Below are positions 15,363-20,532 of a DNA stretch of 21,913 nucleotides, piece after piece (the first letter of the stretch is position 1; each line of letters opens with the position of its first letter). The notes under the pieces were generated by a model, which saw nothing but the letters and a program-made list of their open reading frames with translations, was not told the DNA's origin and searched no databases. The stretch is taken from IMG/VR virus record IMGVR_UViG_3300042898_001851, positions 1-21,913 of that record, one strand, 5' to 3'. The stretch comes from a virus. A program made the position numbers and the translations under genes.

Positions 15363-16463
15363 TCAGTTACCAGCCTCCACGATGTACTTGCCGTACTTCT
15401 TGTGGAAATCATCAAATGTAGCACCAAGCAAGCTAGGCTCGATTGGGAGTTTGTAAGTCTTGAGTGCAATCTTAGCACCCATAACAACCAACTCAGTTTC
15501 AAAGTTAGCCATGATGTATGTGAAGAAGTTCTTCGCCATGTCATGGAATTCTTTGTTGGTCACTTTCTTGTTTTCAAGTGCATCACGCAATTCGTAGCAC
15601 ATAGAAACTGTCAGTGAGTACATAGCCGAGATTTCTTTGACAGACAAGTCTTTGACTTTACCTGACAAGATATCAGCTGGGTCGGGCATACGACCTGCGA
15701 CTTTGCGGTGTGCCATAAACTTAACAGCAAGACCTTCACCAACTGCACCTGCAACCAAGTTGAACAGTGTGTCAGTGTCAACGTCCTCGTCTTTCAACAA
15801 GTCAGACACGAATACCCAAGAACGGGGAGTAGCGAATGCTCGGCTTGAAGACTTAGAATCGAATTCGTACAAGTCTTGTTTTGCAAAAGACAAGTAACCA
15901 ACCACGTCCTTGTGAATGCCTTTGTCAACTGCCCAGTTTTGCCATGCAGTAAAATCGGCTCGCATTTCCAAGTGCAAGAAACGATTAGCGAGGGGCATTG
16001 GCATGCGATATGTAACACCTTTGTCACTATCACGGTTACCTGCCGCAACGATAACAACATTGTCAGGGAGTTTATACTTACCTACACGACGGTTCAGAAT
16101 CAACTGATAACCTGCAGCCTGTACTGCTGGGGGCGCACTGTTCATTTCATCGAGGAACAGAACAACAACGGGGTATTGACTTGCGAATTCTTCATCGGGC
16201 AAATCGACGGGTGCGGCCCAGTCCATCTTGTTGATATCTTTGTTGAAGTAGGGGATGCCTCGAATATCAGTAGGCTCCATTTGCGCCATACGCAAGTCAA
16301 TGACGAAACCACCAAGTTCATCAGAAATTTCTTGAACAACCTCAGACTTGCCGATACCGGGAGGGCCCCACAAGAAAATAGGACGCTTTGCTTGGAAAGC
16401 TTTGAGAACAGCCTTGCGGGCTTGAACGGAAGTGATTGTGAGATTGTCAGAAACTTTAGACAT
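15363..16463 (-). CDS. MoxR-type AAA+ ATPase
   Basis: A 366-residue AAA+ protein of the MoxR/RavA-like group, chaperone-type ATPases that work with VWA proteins. It has Walker A GPPGIGKS (33-40), Walker B VLFLDEMNSA (102-110, D105-E106), sensor 1 AAGN (140-143) and an arginine in PLANRF (R161) as the likely finger. The segment EPTDIRGIPYF after Walker A is family-typical. The C-terminal part (about 200-366) is helical. Its own sigma70-type promoter lies upstream and a terminator downstream. Together with the acidic protein and the VWA-metallopeptidase it forms a plausible remodelling module. Confidence 0.93.
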   Translation of the reverse strand: MSKVSDNLTITSVQARKAVLKAFQAKRPIFLWGPPGIGKSEVVQEISDELGGFVIDLRMAQMEPTDIRGIPYFNKDINKMDWAAPVDLPDEEFASQYPVVVLFLDEMNSAPPAVQAAGYQLILNRRVGKYKLPDNVVIVAAGNRDSDKGVTYRMPMPLANRFLHLEMRADFTAWQNWAVDKGIHKDVVGYLSFAKQDLYEFDSKSSSRAFATPRSWVFVSDLLKDEDVDTDTLFNLVAGAVGEGLAVKFMAHRKVAGRMPDPADILSGKVKDLSVKEISAMYSLTVSMCYELRDALENKKVTNKEFHDMAKNFFTYIMANFETELVVMGAKIALKTYKLPIEPSLLGATFDDFHKKYGKYIVEAGN

Positions 16464-16505
16464 GTGTTATCCTATAAAGAAAGTGTGTTAAAAGAAAGAA
16501 ACTGT

Positions 16506-16534
16506 AGTTTAACAGAGATTTGATTTATCGTCAA
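16506..16534 (-). promoter_or_regulatory. Sigma70-type promoter for the MoxR-type gene
   Basis: TTGACG (16534-16529), a 17-base spacer starting ATAAAT, and TAAACT (16511-16506) on the minus strand. The -10 box matches the consensus at four of six bases. It shares the TTGAC-ATAAAT block with the other promoters of this region and leaves a leader of about 35 bases with an AGGA ribosome binding site. Confidence 0.7.
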
Positions 16535-16541
16535 ATTTATT

Positions 16542-16844
16542 TTACATGATTTGGGCGATGATGCGGTTGTACACATCCTTCTTAGCCATCATGTAATCGT
16601 AGTCACGTTCGCCGGGGCGAAAGTTGTTCCACTGATTCTGCCCAGCGTAGGAGATGATATCACGCTTGAGAGAATTTGGAGTGCTGTATGCTGAAATGAA
16701 ACCATACAGGTCATAGTGAGCAATGAATCCAGAACACAGATTGATGTACTTGTAACCTGTCTTGTTCAGATTGTCAATGTTCTTGCATGCCTTAACAATG
16801 TTAGAGACAATCAGAGTCTTTTGGCGTTCTGTCAGGGGAGTCAT
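16542..16844 (-). CDS. Hypothetical protein
   Basis: A 100-residue protein beginning MTPLTERQKTLIVSNIVKAC, mostly helical and rich in Y and N, with no recognised domain. It has its own strong promoter (16878-16906) and an AGGAACTGAAA leader nearly identical to that of the next gene upstream, which shows the two are regulated alike. It ends eight bases before the MoxR promoter. The function is unknown; the early-type promoter suggests a host-takeover or early accessory role. Confidence 0.75.
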   Translation of the reverse strand: MTPLTERQKTLIVSNIVKACKNIDNLNKTGYKYINLCSGFIAHYDLYGFISAYSTPNSLKRDIISYAGQNQWNNFRPGERDYDYMMAKKDVYNRIIAQIM

Positions 16845-16877
16845 TTTCAGTTCCTATGTTTCAATGTCAATACAAGT

Positions 16878-16906
16878 ATTGTAGCACAAGGTCCATTTAT
16901 TGTCAA
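16878..16906 (-). promoter_or_regulatory. Sigma70-type promoter
   Basis: A perfect TTGACA (16906-16901), a 17-base spacer starting ATAAAT, and TACAAT (16883-16878, five of six). It starts one base after the stop of the gene at 16908-17195 and drives the gene at 16542-16844. Confidence 0.85.
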
Positions 16907-16907
16907 A

Positions 16908-17195
16908 TTACATTGACCAGTAGCTTTCGCTAGCAGGGTTGCAAGCCCAAGGAGTGTCACGGTCGATCTGAACATCTTTGCCAGTCATGAGGTTCTTGAC
17001 TGTAATCATAGAAGGGTGAAACTCGATACGGAAACCCTTGCTTGTTGGATACAGTTCGTATTGAAGTTCGCGGACTTCACGCTTCATTTCAGCTTCATCA
17101 CGGTTGCGCCATACTGTAGTTGAAACAATACGCTCGCCGGACTTAGTGCGCTTGTCGGCTTTGTAGATATACATTGTGTGATCTTGCTTAGTCAT
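16908..17195 (-). CDS. Hypothetical protein
   Basis: A 95-residue basic/aromatic protein beginning MTKQDHTMYIYKADKRTKSG. The pattern of a strand, a helix (RDEAEMKREVRELQYELY) and further strands suggests a small alpha/beta domain, but I do not recognise the family. AAAGGAACTGAA before the ATG at 17195 supports that start over the internal Met at residue 8. It is transcribed from the promoter at 17226-17254, which carries a palindrome beyond its -10 box. Like its neighbours it seems to be a singly controlled early gene. Confidence 0.75.
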   Translation of the reverse strand: MTKQDHTMYIYKADKRTKSGERIVSTTVWRNRDEAEMKREVRELQYELYPTSKGFRIEFHPSMITVKNLMTGKDVQIDRDTPWACNPASESYWSM

Positions 17196-17213
17196 TTCAG
17201 TTCCTTTGTTTCA

Positions 17214-17227
17214 ATCTATGTATAGAT
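17214..17227 (-). promoter_or_regulatory. Operator-like palindrome overlapping the -10 region (copy 1)
   Basis: ATCTATACATAGAT on the minus strand: two 6-base arms (ATCTAT/ATAGAT) around AC. It begins in the last two bases of the -10 box and covers the expected start of transcription, a classic repressor position. The same 14 bases occur at the same place in the promoter at 17696-17724. Confidence 0.5.
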
Positions 17228-17254
17228 TATATGCCCAAACCGATTTATTGTCAA
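17226..17254 (-). promoter_or_regulatory. Sigma70-type promoter (copy A of a duplicated promoter)
   Basis: A perfect TTGACA (17254-17249), a 17-base spacer (ATAAATCGGTTTGGGCA) and a perfect TATAAT (17231-17226) on the minus strand. It drives the gene at 16908-17195 and lies just after the SprT-like gene. It is nearly identical to the promoter at 17696-17724. Confidence 0.88.
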
Positions 17255-17259
17255 CCTTT

Positions 17260-17670
17260 TTATTCTTCAAATGCTCGACGGAGAATCAACTCTTGACGGC
17301 TGAATGCTTCAATTTCCCAGGGCATACTCAAGTATTCAGTTTTCTTGCTATACTTTTTGCCTGCCCAAATTGCGGTTCCGTTTTTTGTAGACTTTAGTGT
17401 ACCCTTAGCCATTTGCTTGACATGGACCATTTCGTGCGCAAGTGTCAGTCCAATCTCTTTGAGTCGGCGATTGGGCTTGATGACTACCATGTAGCATCCT
17501 GTTGCCTGTGAAAGGTCTAGCGTAATGCCGCTGTTGTCCCCGCATTCATCGGCAATACGAATAACCACTGCTTTGGTACTATTTTCAAGTTTCAGTTGTT
17601 TGAATATAGAGGGTAGCAATGCTTCTACGAATTTTTTGTTTCGGCGACTGCCTTCAACTTTGAATTCCAT
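17260..17670 (-). CDS. SprT-like / small zinc metallopeptidase
   Basis: A 136-residue protein starting at the ATG at 17670 (an upstream GTG is possible; an AAAGGA ribosome binding site supports the ATG). It has a zinc motif LTLAHEMVHVKQ (HEMVH, 79-83) and a downstream PWEIEA segment (117-122) whose Glu could be the third metal ligand, as in compact SprT-like or phage HExxH proteases. No signal peptide, so it should act in the cytoplasm. It is controlled by its own promoter with an operator-like palindrome. The target is unknown. It is a second HExxH protein close to the VWA-metallopeptidase. Confidence 0.8.
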   Translation of the reverse strand: MEFKVEGSRRNKKFVEALLPSIFKQLKLENSTKAVVIRIADECGDNSGITLDLSQATGCYMVVIKPNRRLKEIGLTLAHEMVHVKQMAKGTLKSTKNGTAIWAGKKYSKKTEYLSMPWEIEAFSRQELILRRAFEE

Positions 17671-17683
17671 CACTAATCCTTTG

Positions 17684-17697
17684 ATCTATGTATAGAT
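17684..17697 (-). promoter_or_regulatory. Operator-like palindrome overlapping the -10 region (copy 2)
   Basis: Second copy of ATCTATACATAGAT, again starting in the end of TATAAT and covering the expected transcription start, here ahead of the SprT-like gene. The identical sequence at the same distance in two promoters argues for a shared regulator. Confidence 0.5.
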
Positions 17698-17724
17698 TAT
17701 ATTACCAAACCGATTTATCGTCAA
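17696..17724 (-). promoter_or_regulatory. Sigma70-type promoter (copy B of a duplicated promoter)
   Basis: TTGACG (17724-17719), a 17-base spacer (ATAAATCGGTTTGGTAA) and a perfect TATAAT (17701-17696). The -35 box contains the TGA stop of the small exported protein gene upstream. It drives the SprT-like gene. Confidence 0.85.
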
Positions 17725-17921
17725 CCTTTTTTCACGCAAAGGTATTCTTTGGAGACTTTGACTTGCAGGTCGATGGTTTGTTCAAGTTCTTTCATTCGTT
17801 GGCCTGGCGGATTAATTTTCTGAGCATAGATTTCCCGAATCGCACTTTGACAGGCGGACTGTGAATCAAATTCGACAGCCCAGCCATTTGAAAGGATCAA
17901 TGATATTAAAATGAATTTCAT
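17721..17921 (-). CDS. Small protein with signal-peptide-like N-terminus
   Basis: A 66-residue protein with a short hydrophobic start (MKFILISLILSNGWAVEF) that could be a signal peptide or anchor, although it is short and has only one positive charge. The rest is hydrophilic and contains two cysteines (in SACQSA and YLCVKK) that could form a disulfide in the periplasm. It starts one base after the stop of the gene at 17923-18177, so the two share a transcript from the promoter at 18183-18211. The function is unknown; export is inferred from the N-terminus. Confidence 0.65.
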   Translation of the reverse strand: MKFILISLILSNGWAVEFDSQSACQSAIREIYAQKINPPGQRMKELEQTIDLQVKVSKEYLCVKKG

Positions 17922-17922
17922 G

Positions 17923-18177
17923 TTAGTCTACTAGTTTAGCAATTAGTATTAGCTTTTCCAAATGTGTTATGGAATCGTTTAGATTTTTTAGAGGTGTCTC
18001 TAAAATATGTTTATTAGGAGTACGGCGACAAGTCACTTCTAGTTTGGAAAGTTCAGTAACCATGGATATGATGTTCTTCAACATTTTGTTGAGATCCGGG
18101 TTGTAGCGTAGTTTAGACAAGTCTTTGCGTAACTTGTCACATGCTTCGCTACCTTCTAATGCAGTTTTTATTTCCAT
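17923..18177 (-). CDS. Small helical hypothetical protein, probably leaderless message
   Basis: An 84-residue, lysine- and leucine-rich helical protein beginning MEIKTALEGSEACDKLRKDL, with heptad-like patterning in KMLKNIISMVTELSKLEV and LKNLNDSITHLEKLILIAKL that suggests a coiled coil. The ATG at 18177 lies six bases after the -10 box of its promoter, so transcription should start at or within one or two bases of the A of the ATG, and no Shine-Dalgarno can be present. The function is unknown. Confidence 0.7.
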   Translation of the reverse strand: MEIKTALEGSEACDKLRKDLSKLRYNPDLNKMLKNIISMVTELSKLEVTCRRTPNKHILETPLKNLNDSITHLEKLILIAKLVD

Positions 18178-18182
18178 ATTGT

Positions 18183-18211
18183 ATTCTATACTATATCCTA
18201 TTTATTGTCAA
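18183..18211 (-). promoter_or_regulatory. Sigma70-type promoter giving a near-leaderless transcript
   Basis: A perfect TTGACA (18211-18206), a 17-base spacer beginning ATAAAT, and TAGAAT (18188-18183, five of six). It drives the genes at 17923-18177 and 17721-17921. The start codon lies only six bases after the -10 box. Confidence 0.8.
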
Positions 18212-18218
18212 GCCATGG

Positions 18219-18241
18219 AAAAAGGCTCCGAAGAGCCTTTT
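18219..18241 (-). terminator. Rho-independent terminator after the porin gene (UUCG loop)
   Basis: A nine-base perfect stem (AAAAGGCTC / GAGCCTTTT) closed by a TTCG tetraloop and ending in five T residues on the minus strand, 17 bases after the porin stop. The central 20 bases are identical to the hairpin at 20328-20347. Confidence 0.9.
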
Positions 18242-18257
18242 GTTGAGGTTGATCTTA

Positions 18258-19139
18258 TCAGAAACGATGTGTCAAACCTACACCCACTTGCTCAACGTCA
18301 TGTGCTGAACCTGTCTTGTTGACATTGCGATATGCAACAGTCAACGCAGTACGCTTGCTGAAATTATAATCAGCACCTAGTGCGTATGCTTTAACGTCAG
18401 TGTTTGTGGTACCATAACTTGCCTTAGCAGTGATAGAACCGATATCACGTGAGACACCAATCAAGTCACCTTTGCTATTAGTAGCACCTTGGTCATCACT
18501 ATGAGTATAAGTAATTTTGTTACCAAATAACTTAGTGCTTAAACCAACAACAGTACTCTTTTCAGTACCTTGCTCAAAACGAGCGACTGTTGCACCTACG
18601 CCCAATAATGTCGTAGAGCCAGCAACTACCGTAGCTTCTTGTCCTACAATAGTTTGTGAACGCTCATAAGCAACTGCTAAGTTTTTAACAGGAGTTACGT
18701 TAACGAACACTGAATCACCTAAACGTAGATTACGTAGATTGTGAACATCACCTGCAACACTACCAAACAATGTACCGAAAGTATCGTTGTTTGTGATTGC
18801 TAAGAAATGGCTATGAACATTGCGACCTAGGTCAACGCTACCAAACTTGCTTGCTAGACCTACAGTACCTTGACGATCACCCAACTTAGTACCAACACCA
18901 TCGATGGTGTTACCACTTAGAGAGGTTTCGACTATAGCACGTGCAGTTAGACCACCGCTTAATTTTTCAGTAACTGATAACGCAAAGTTACTAGTTGGTG
19001 CAGTAACCAACTGAGTGCTCTTAGTACCGCCTACTGTAGATGAATCAACAAATTCGCTGACTTTACCTGATAAAGCTACTTGAGCACTGGCTAAGCCAGT
19101 AGCCGCCATGAATAATGTTGCCATTACGATTTTCTTCAT
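18258..19139 (-). CDS. Outer-membrane porin with signal peptide (betaproteobacterial type)
   Basis: A 293-residue porin starting at the ATG at 19139, with AAAGGAAA as ribosome binding site; a TTG 11 codons earlier would place a hairpin inside the gene and is rejected. A signal peptide (MKKIVMATLFMAATGLASA, cleavage before QVALSG) targets the Sec pathway. The mature part has alternating beta-strand patterns, GRNVHS and FGSVDLGR segments and a C-terminal YNFSKRTALTVAYRNVNKTG block ending in GLTHRF with terminal Phe for BAM recognition. These are features of Burkholderiales general porins, which are usually 330-400 residues, so this copy is shortened. Porins are rarely carried by phages; acquisition from a betaproteobacterial host is inferred. 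It has its own promoter, leader hairpin and terminator. Confidence 0.9.
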   Translation of the reverse strand: MKKIVMATLFMAATGLASAQVALSGKVSEFVDSSTVGGTKSTQLVTAPTSNFALSVTEKLSGGLTARAIVETSLSGNTIDGVGTKLGDRQGTVGLASKFGSVDLGRNVHSHFLAITNNDTFGTLFGSVAGDVHNLRNLRLGDSVFVNVTPVKNLAVAYERSQTIVGQEATVVAGSTTLLGVGATVARFEQGTEKSTVVGLSTKLFGNKITYTHSDDQGATNSKGDLIGVSRDIGSITAKASYGTTNTDVKAYALGADYNFSKRTALTVAYRNVNKTGSAHDVEQVGVGLTHRF

Positions 19140-19154
19140 AAAATTTCCTTTAAT

Positions 19155-19176
19155 AAAAAACCTGTTTTTCAACAGG
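19155..19176 (-). promoter_or_regulatory. 5' leader hairpin with U-run in the porin mRNA
   Basis: CCTGTT-GAAA-AACAGG, a 6-bp stem with a GNRA tetraloop, followed by six T residues on the minus strand. The predicted transcription start (about 19175) falls at the first bases of the hairpin, so it would form the very 5' end of the mRNA. It could stabilise the message, or act as an attenuator or terminator for upstream reads. Confidence 0.7.
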
Positions 19177-19181
19177 CTAGA

Positions 19182-19210
19182 ATAATATTTATTTGATAAA
19201 AAGCTATCAA
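19182..19210 (-). promoter_or_regulatory. Sigma70-type promoter of the porin gene
   Basis: TTGATA (19210-19205, five of six), a 17-base spacer and TATTAT (19187-19182, five of six) on the minus strand. It overlaps a perfect inverted repeat (19189-19214). It fits the isolated position of the porin between two terminators. Confidence 0.65.
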
Positions 19211-19214
19211 ATAA
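19189..19214. repeat. Perfect inverted repeat over the porin promoter
   Basis: Two 10-base arms (TTATTTGATA / TATCAAATAA) with a six-base centre. It covers the -35 box and most of the spacer, the position of a repressor or activator operator. There is no T-run after it, so a terminator is less likely. Confidence 0.6.
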
Positions 19215-19282
19215 TTTAGTTCATAGAGTAAAGTATACAGTGTGTATGTGTAAAAAGTAAGTCTATTGGGATAATAGATGAT

Positions 19283-19306
19283 AAAAGGCTACTTAATTAG
19301 CCTTTT
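19283..19306 (-). terminator. Rho-independent terminator after the second radical SAM gene
   Basis: A nine-base perfect stem (AAAAGGCTA / TAGCCTTTT) with a six-base loop, 16 bases after the stop at 19323. The flanking A and T runs make it potentially bidirectional. It isolates the porin unit. Confidence 0.75.
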
Positions 19307-19322
19307 ACGCCTCGGTATCACG

Positions 19323-20306
19323 TTATAACAATGCTGTCAACTTTTGGGTTAACATTGATTTATATGTTGTGAGTCGGTACCGCAAATTTTTGAACTGCTC
19401 TCCCTCTAGAATAGACGATGCTTCTTCGATACTATCGAGTGCAATTGGTAGGTCACTAGGTAAAATATTGAACACTGACAACTGATTTGGTAATGTAACA
19501 ATATGGGAAGAGAATCCGCAATTAGGATTTTTCTTTGATACCTTTACGAAATACTTAGCGAGTGAGTGTACATCTATAATAGATATGTTAGTGAATGTAG
19601 AATGAAAGTTCACGCTTACCGGTAGAGTTAGAAATTTCTGTATATTATCATCAACAACTTGCCAATCGGTTCCTTGTCTTTGTTTAACCGCGGTTTCACC
19701 AACACCGTCTATACTAAGATTCAATACAGTCTTAAACTTCAACATCTTTTCAACAAAGACAGGATTATACACACTAGCGTTTGTGTATATGCGTAGTTCC
19801 ATATCAGTTTTGTTTTTGCTAACAAGGTGATCCAACAATTGGTAATAATGTTTGATCAACATAGGCTCGCCTCCGGTGAGTATCAAATATTTCAAACTTT
19901 CAGAGAGGACTAATATTTCTTCCCAATCATTTTCTTTTATATTGAAAACTTCTCCTGCAATCAAAGAGCTATTCTGTGCATTGCACATTATGCATTGAAA
20001 GTTGCACAGATTACTAGTCCTTAATTCCATATAGTCAATGGTGTCCGTAGTAACGTCTTCACCGTATACGTTAAGCATAAATTGTCTAAAGCTCTGTACT
20101 CCTGAATCTTCTAGTTTCTTGCAACTCACACAGGTGGTGTCAAACTCATTATTGATAAATTTCTGTTTTAAATTCTTTAAGTAGTCACTATTTAAGAATT
20201 CGGTAGGTGACATATCAAATCGCTTTGAACTCATACAACAAACTGATGATTTATTAGTGTGATAGTACATTGATCTCCAGGGGGCCGGACAAAAGAATTT
20301 TTTCAT
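19323..20306 (-). CDS. Radical SAM protein with N-terminal Cys-rich domain
   Basis: A 327-residue enzyme. The radical SAM cluster motif CNFQCIMC (C101, C105, C108) lies unusually far from the N-terminus. It is preceded by a Cys-rich domain with FCPAPW (C6), SVCCMS (C23, C24) and TTCVSC (C59, C62) that resembles an auxiliary [4Fe-4S] or twitch/SPASM-type domain placed before the barrel. GGEP lies at 145-148 (LTGGEPMLI), and RIYTNAS and LNLSIDG are barrel strands. It differs in architecture from the radical SAM protein at 6264-7223. A perfect TATAAATA lies eight bases before the ATG and no clear Shine-Dalgarno is present. The substrate is unknown. Confidence 0.88.
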   Translation of the reverse strand: MKKFFCPAPWRSMYYHTNKSSVCCMSSKRFDMSPTEFLNSDYLKNLKQKFINNEFDTTCVSCKKLEDSGVQSFRQFMLNVYGEDVTTDTIDYMELRTSNLCNFQCIMCNAQNSSLIAGEVFNIKENDWEEILVLSESLKYLILTGGEPMLIKHYYQLLDHLVSKNKTDMELRIYTNASVYNPVFVEKMLKFKTVLNLSIDGVGETAVKQRQGTDWQVVDDNIQKFLTLPVSVNFHSTFTNISIIDVHSLAKYFVKVSKKNPNCGFSSHIVTLPNQLSVFNILPSDLPIALDSIEEASSILEGEQFKNLRYRLTTYKSMLTQKLTALL

Positions 20307-20314
20307 AGTGCCCG

Positions 20315-20322
20315 TATTTATA
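20315..20322 (-). promoter_or_regulatory. T4-late-type promoter element (TATAAATA, perfect match)
   Basis: An exact TATAAATA octamer in non-coding sequence between the UUCG hairpin and the radical SAM start, which makes it the best late-promoter candidate in the window. By T4 spacing transcription would start near 20309, giving a leader of about three bases. Confidence 0.6.
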
Positions 20323-20327
20323 ATAGG

Positions 20328-20347
20328 AAAGGCTCCGAAGAGCCTTT
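20328..20347 (-). terminator. UUCG hairpin at the 3' end of the tmRNA unit
   Basis: An eight-base perfect stem (AAAGGCTC / GAGCCTTT) with a TTCG loop. The T-run is only three bases before CC, so it may serve as a 3' end or stability element as much as a terminator. It is identical over its 20 bases to the core of the porin terminator. Confidence 0.7.
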
Positions 20348-20531
20348 ACCGAGTTTCTGTTACGAGGTATGTCTTACCCTAAGCTGAGTTTAGGCAGCTA
20401 ATGCGAACTGTGAGTCGTTTGCGTTTACTTTGTTTTGCTTCTTCGACCGGGTCACCCCAATCCTAACGGCTTCTACATTGCCGGACTGTCCATTTCCGTA
20501 CTCTTGACCCAATCGATCCTGTGTCAGGCCC
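20348..20531 (-). ncRNA. ssrA: Permuted tmRNA, coding half (5' acceptor strand, tag frame)
   Basis: The minus-strand sequence from 20531 starts GGGCCTGACACAGGATCGA, like the 5' end of bacterial tmRNA (acceptor strand, then GGATTCGAC-like D-analogue). GGGCCTG pairs with CAGGTCC of the acceptor half over seven base pairs with a G3:U wobble, the alanine identity element. TTGGGTC (20512-20506) pairs with GATTCAA (20777-20771) as helix H2. After a structured pseudoknot-like stretch comes the tag frame with a GCA resume codon (20422), followed by an H5-type hairpin that holds the stop codon in its loop. The 3' limit is set only by the hairpin at 20328-20347. The tmRNA frees stalled ribosomes and tags their products. 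Confidence 0.85.
20390..20422 (-). other. tmRNA proteolysis-tag reading frame (ANDSQFALAA)
   Basis: Ten codons from GCA to GCC followed by TAA, decoding to ANDSQFALAA. With the alanine charged on the tmRNA added first, the tag would be A-ANDSQFALAA. AND at the start and ALAA at the end are typical; the ALAA end is the ClpXP/ClpAP recognition signal. The middle (SQF) differs from the E. coli tag ANDENYALAA. The LAA codons lie in the 5' arm of an AGCTG/CAGCT hairpin as in known tmRNAs. Confidence 0.85.
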
Positions 20532-20532
20532 A

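Noticed and set aside
15354-15370. Palindrome GTAACTGA-A-TCAGTTAC at the end of the MoxR-type gene
   Set aside because: It includes the last codons and stop; with a one-base centre it makes a poor hairpin and there is no promoter to control, so chance or a minor part of the terminator region is likelier.
15876-16523. A 215-codon open frame on the plus strand
   Set aside because: It lies opposite the MoxR-type ATPase gene, whose motifs are unambiguous; the antisense frame shows no domain and has no promoter or ribosome binding site that I can see.
19140-19172. A longer porin start (TTG at 19172)
   Set aside because: It would put the leader hairpin in the coding part and spoil the signal peptide; the ATG at 19139 has a good ribosome binding site and a canonical signal sequence.
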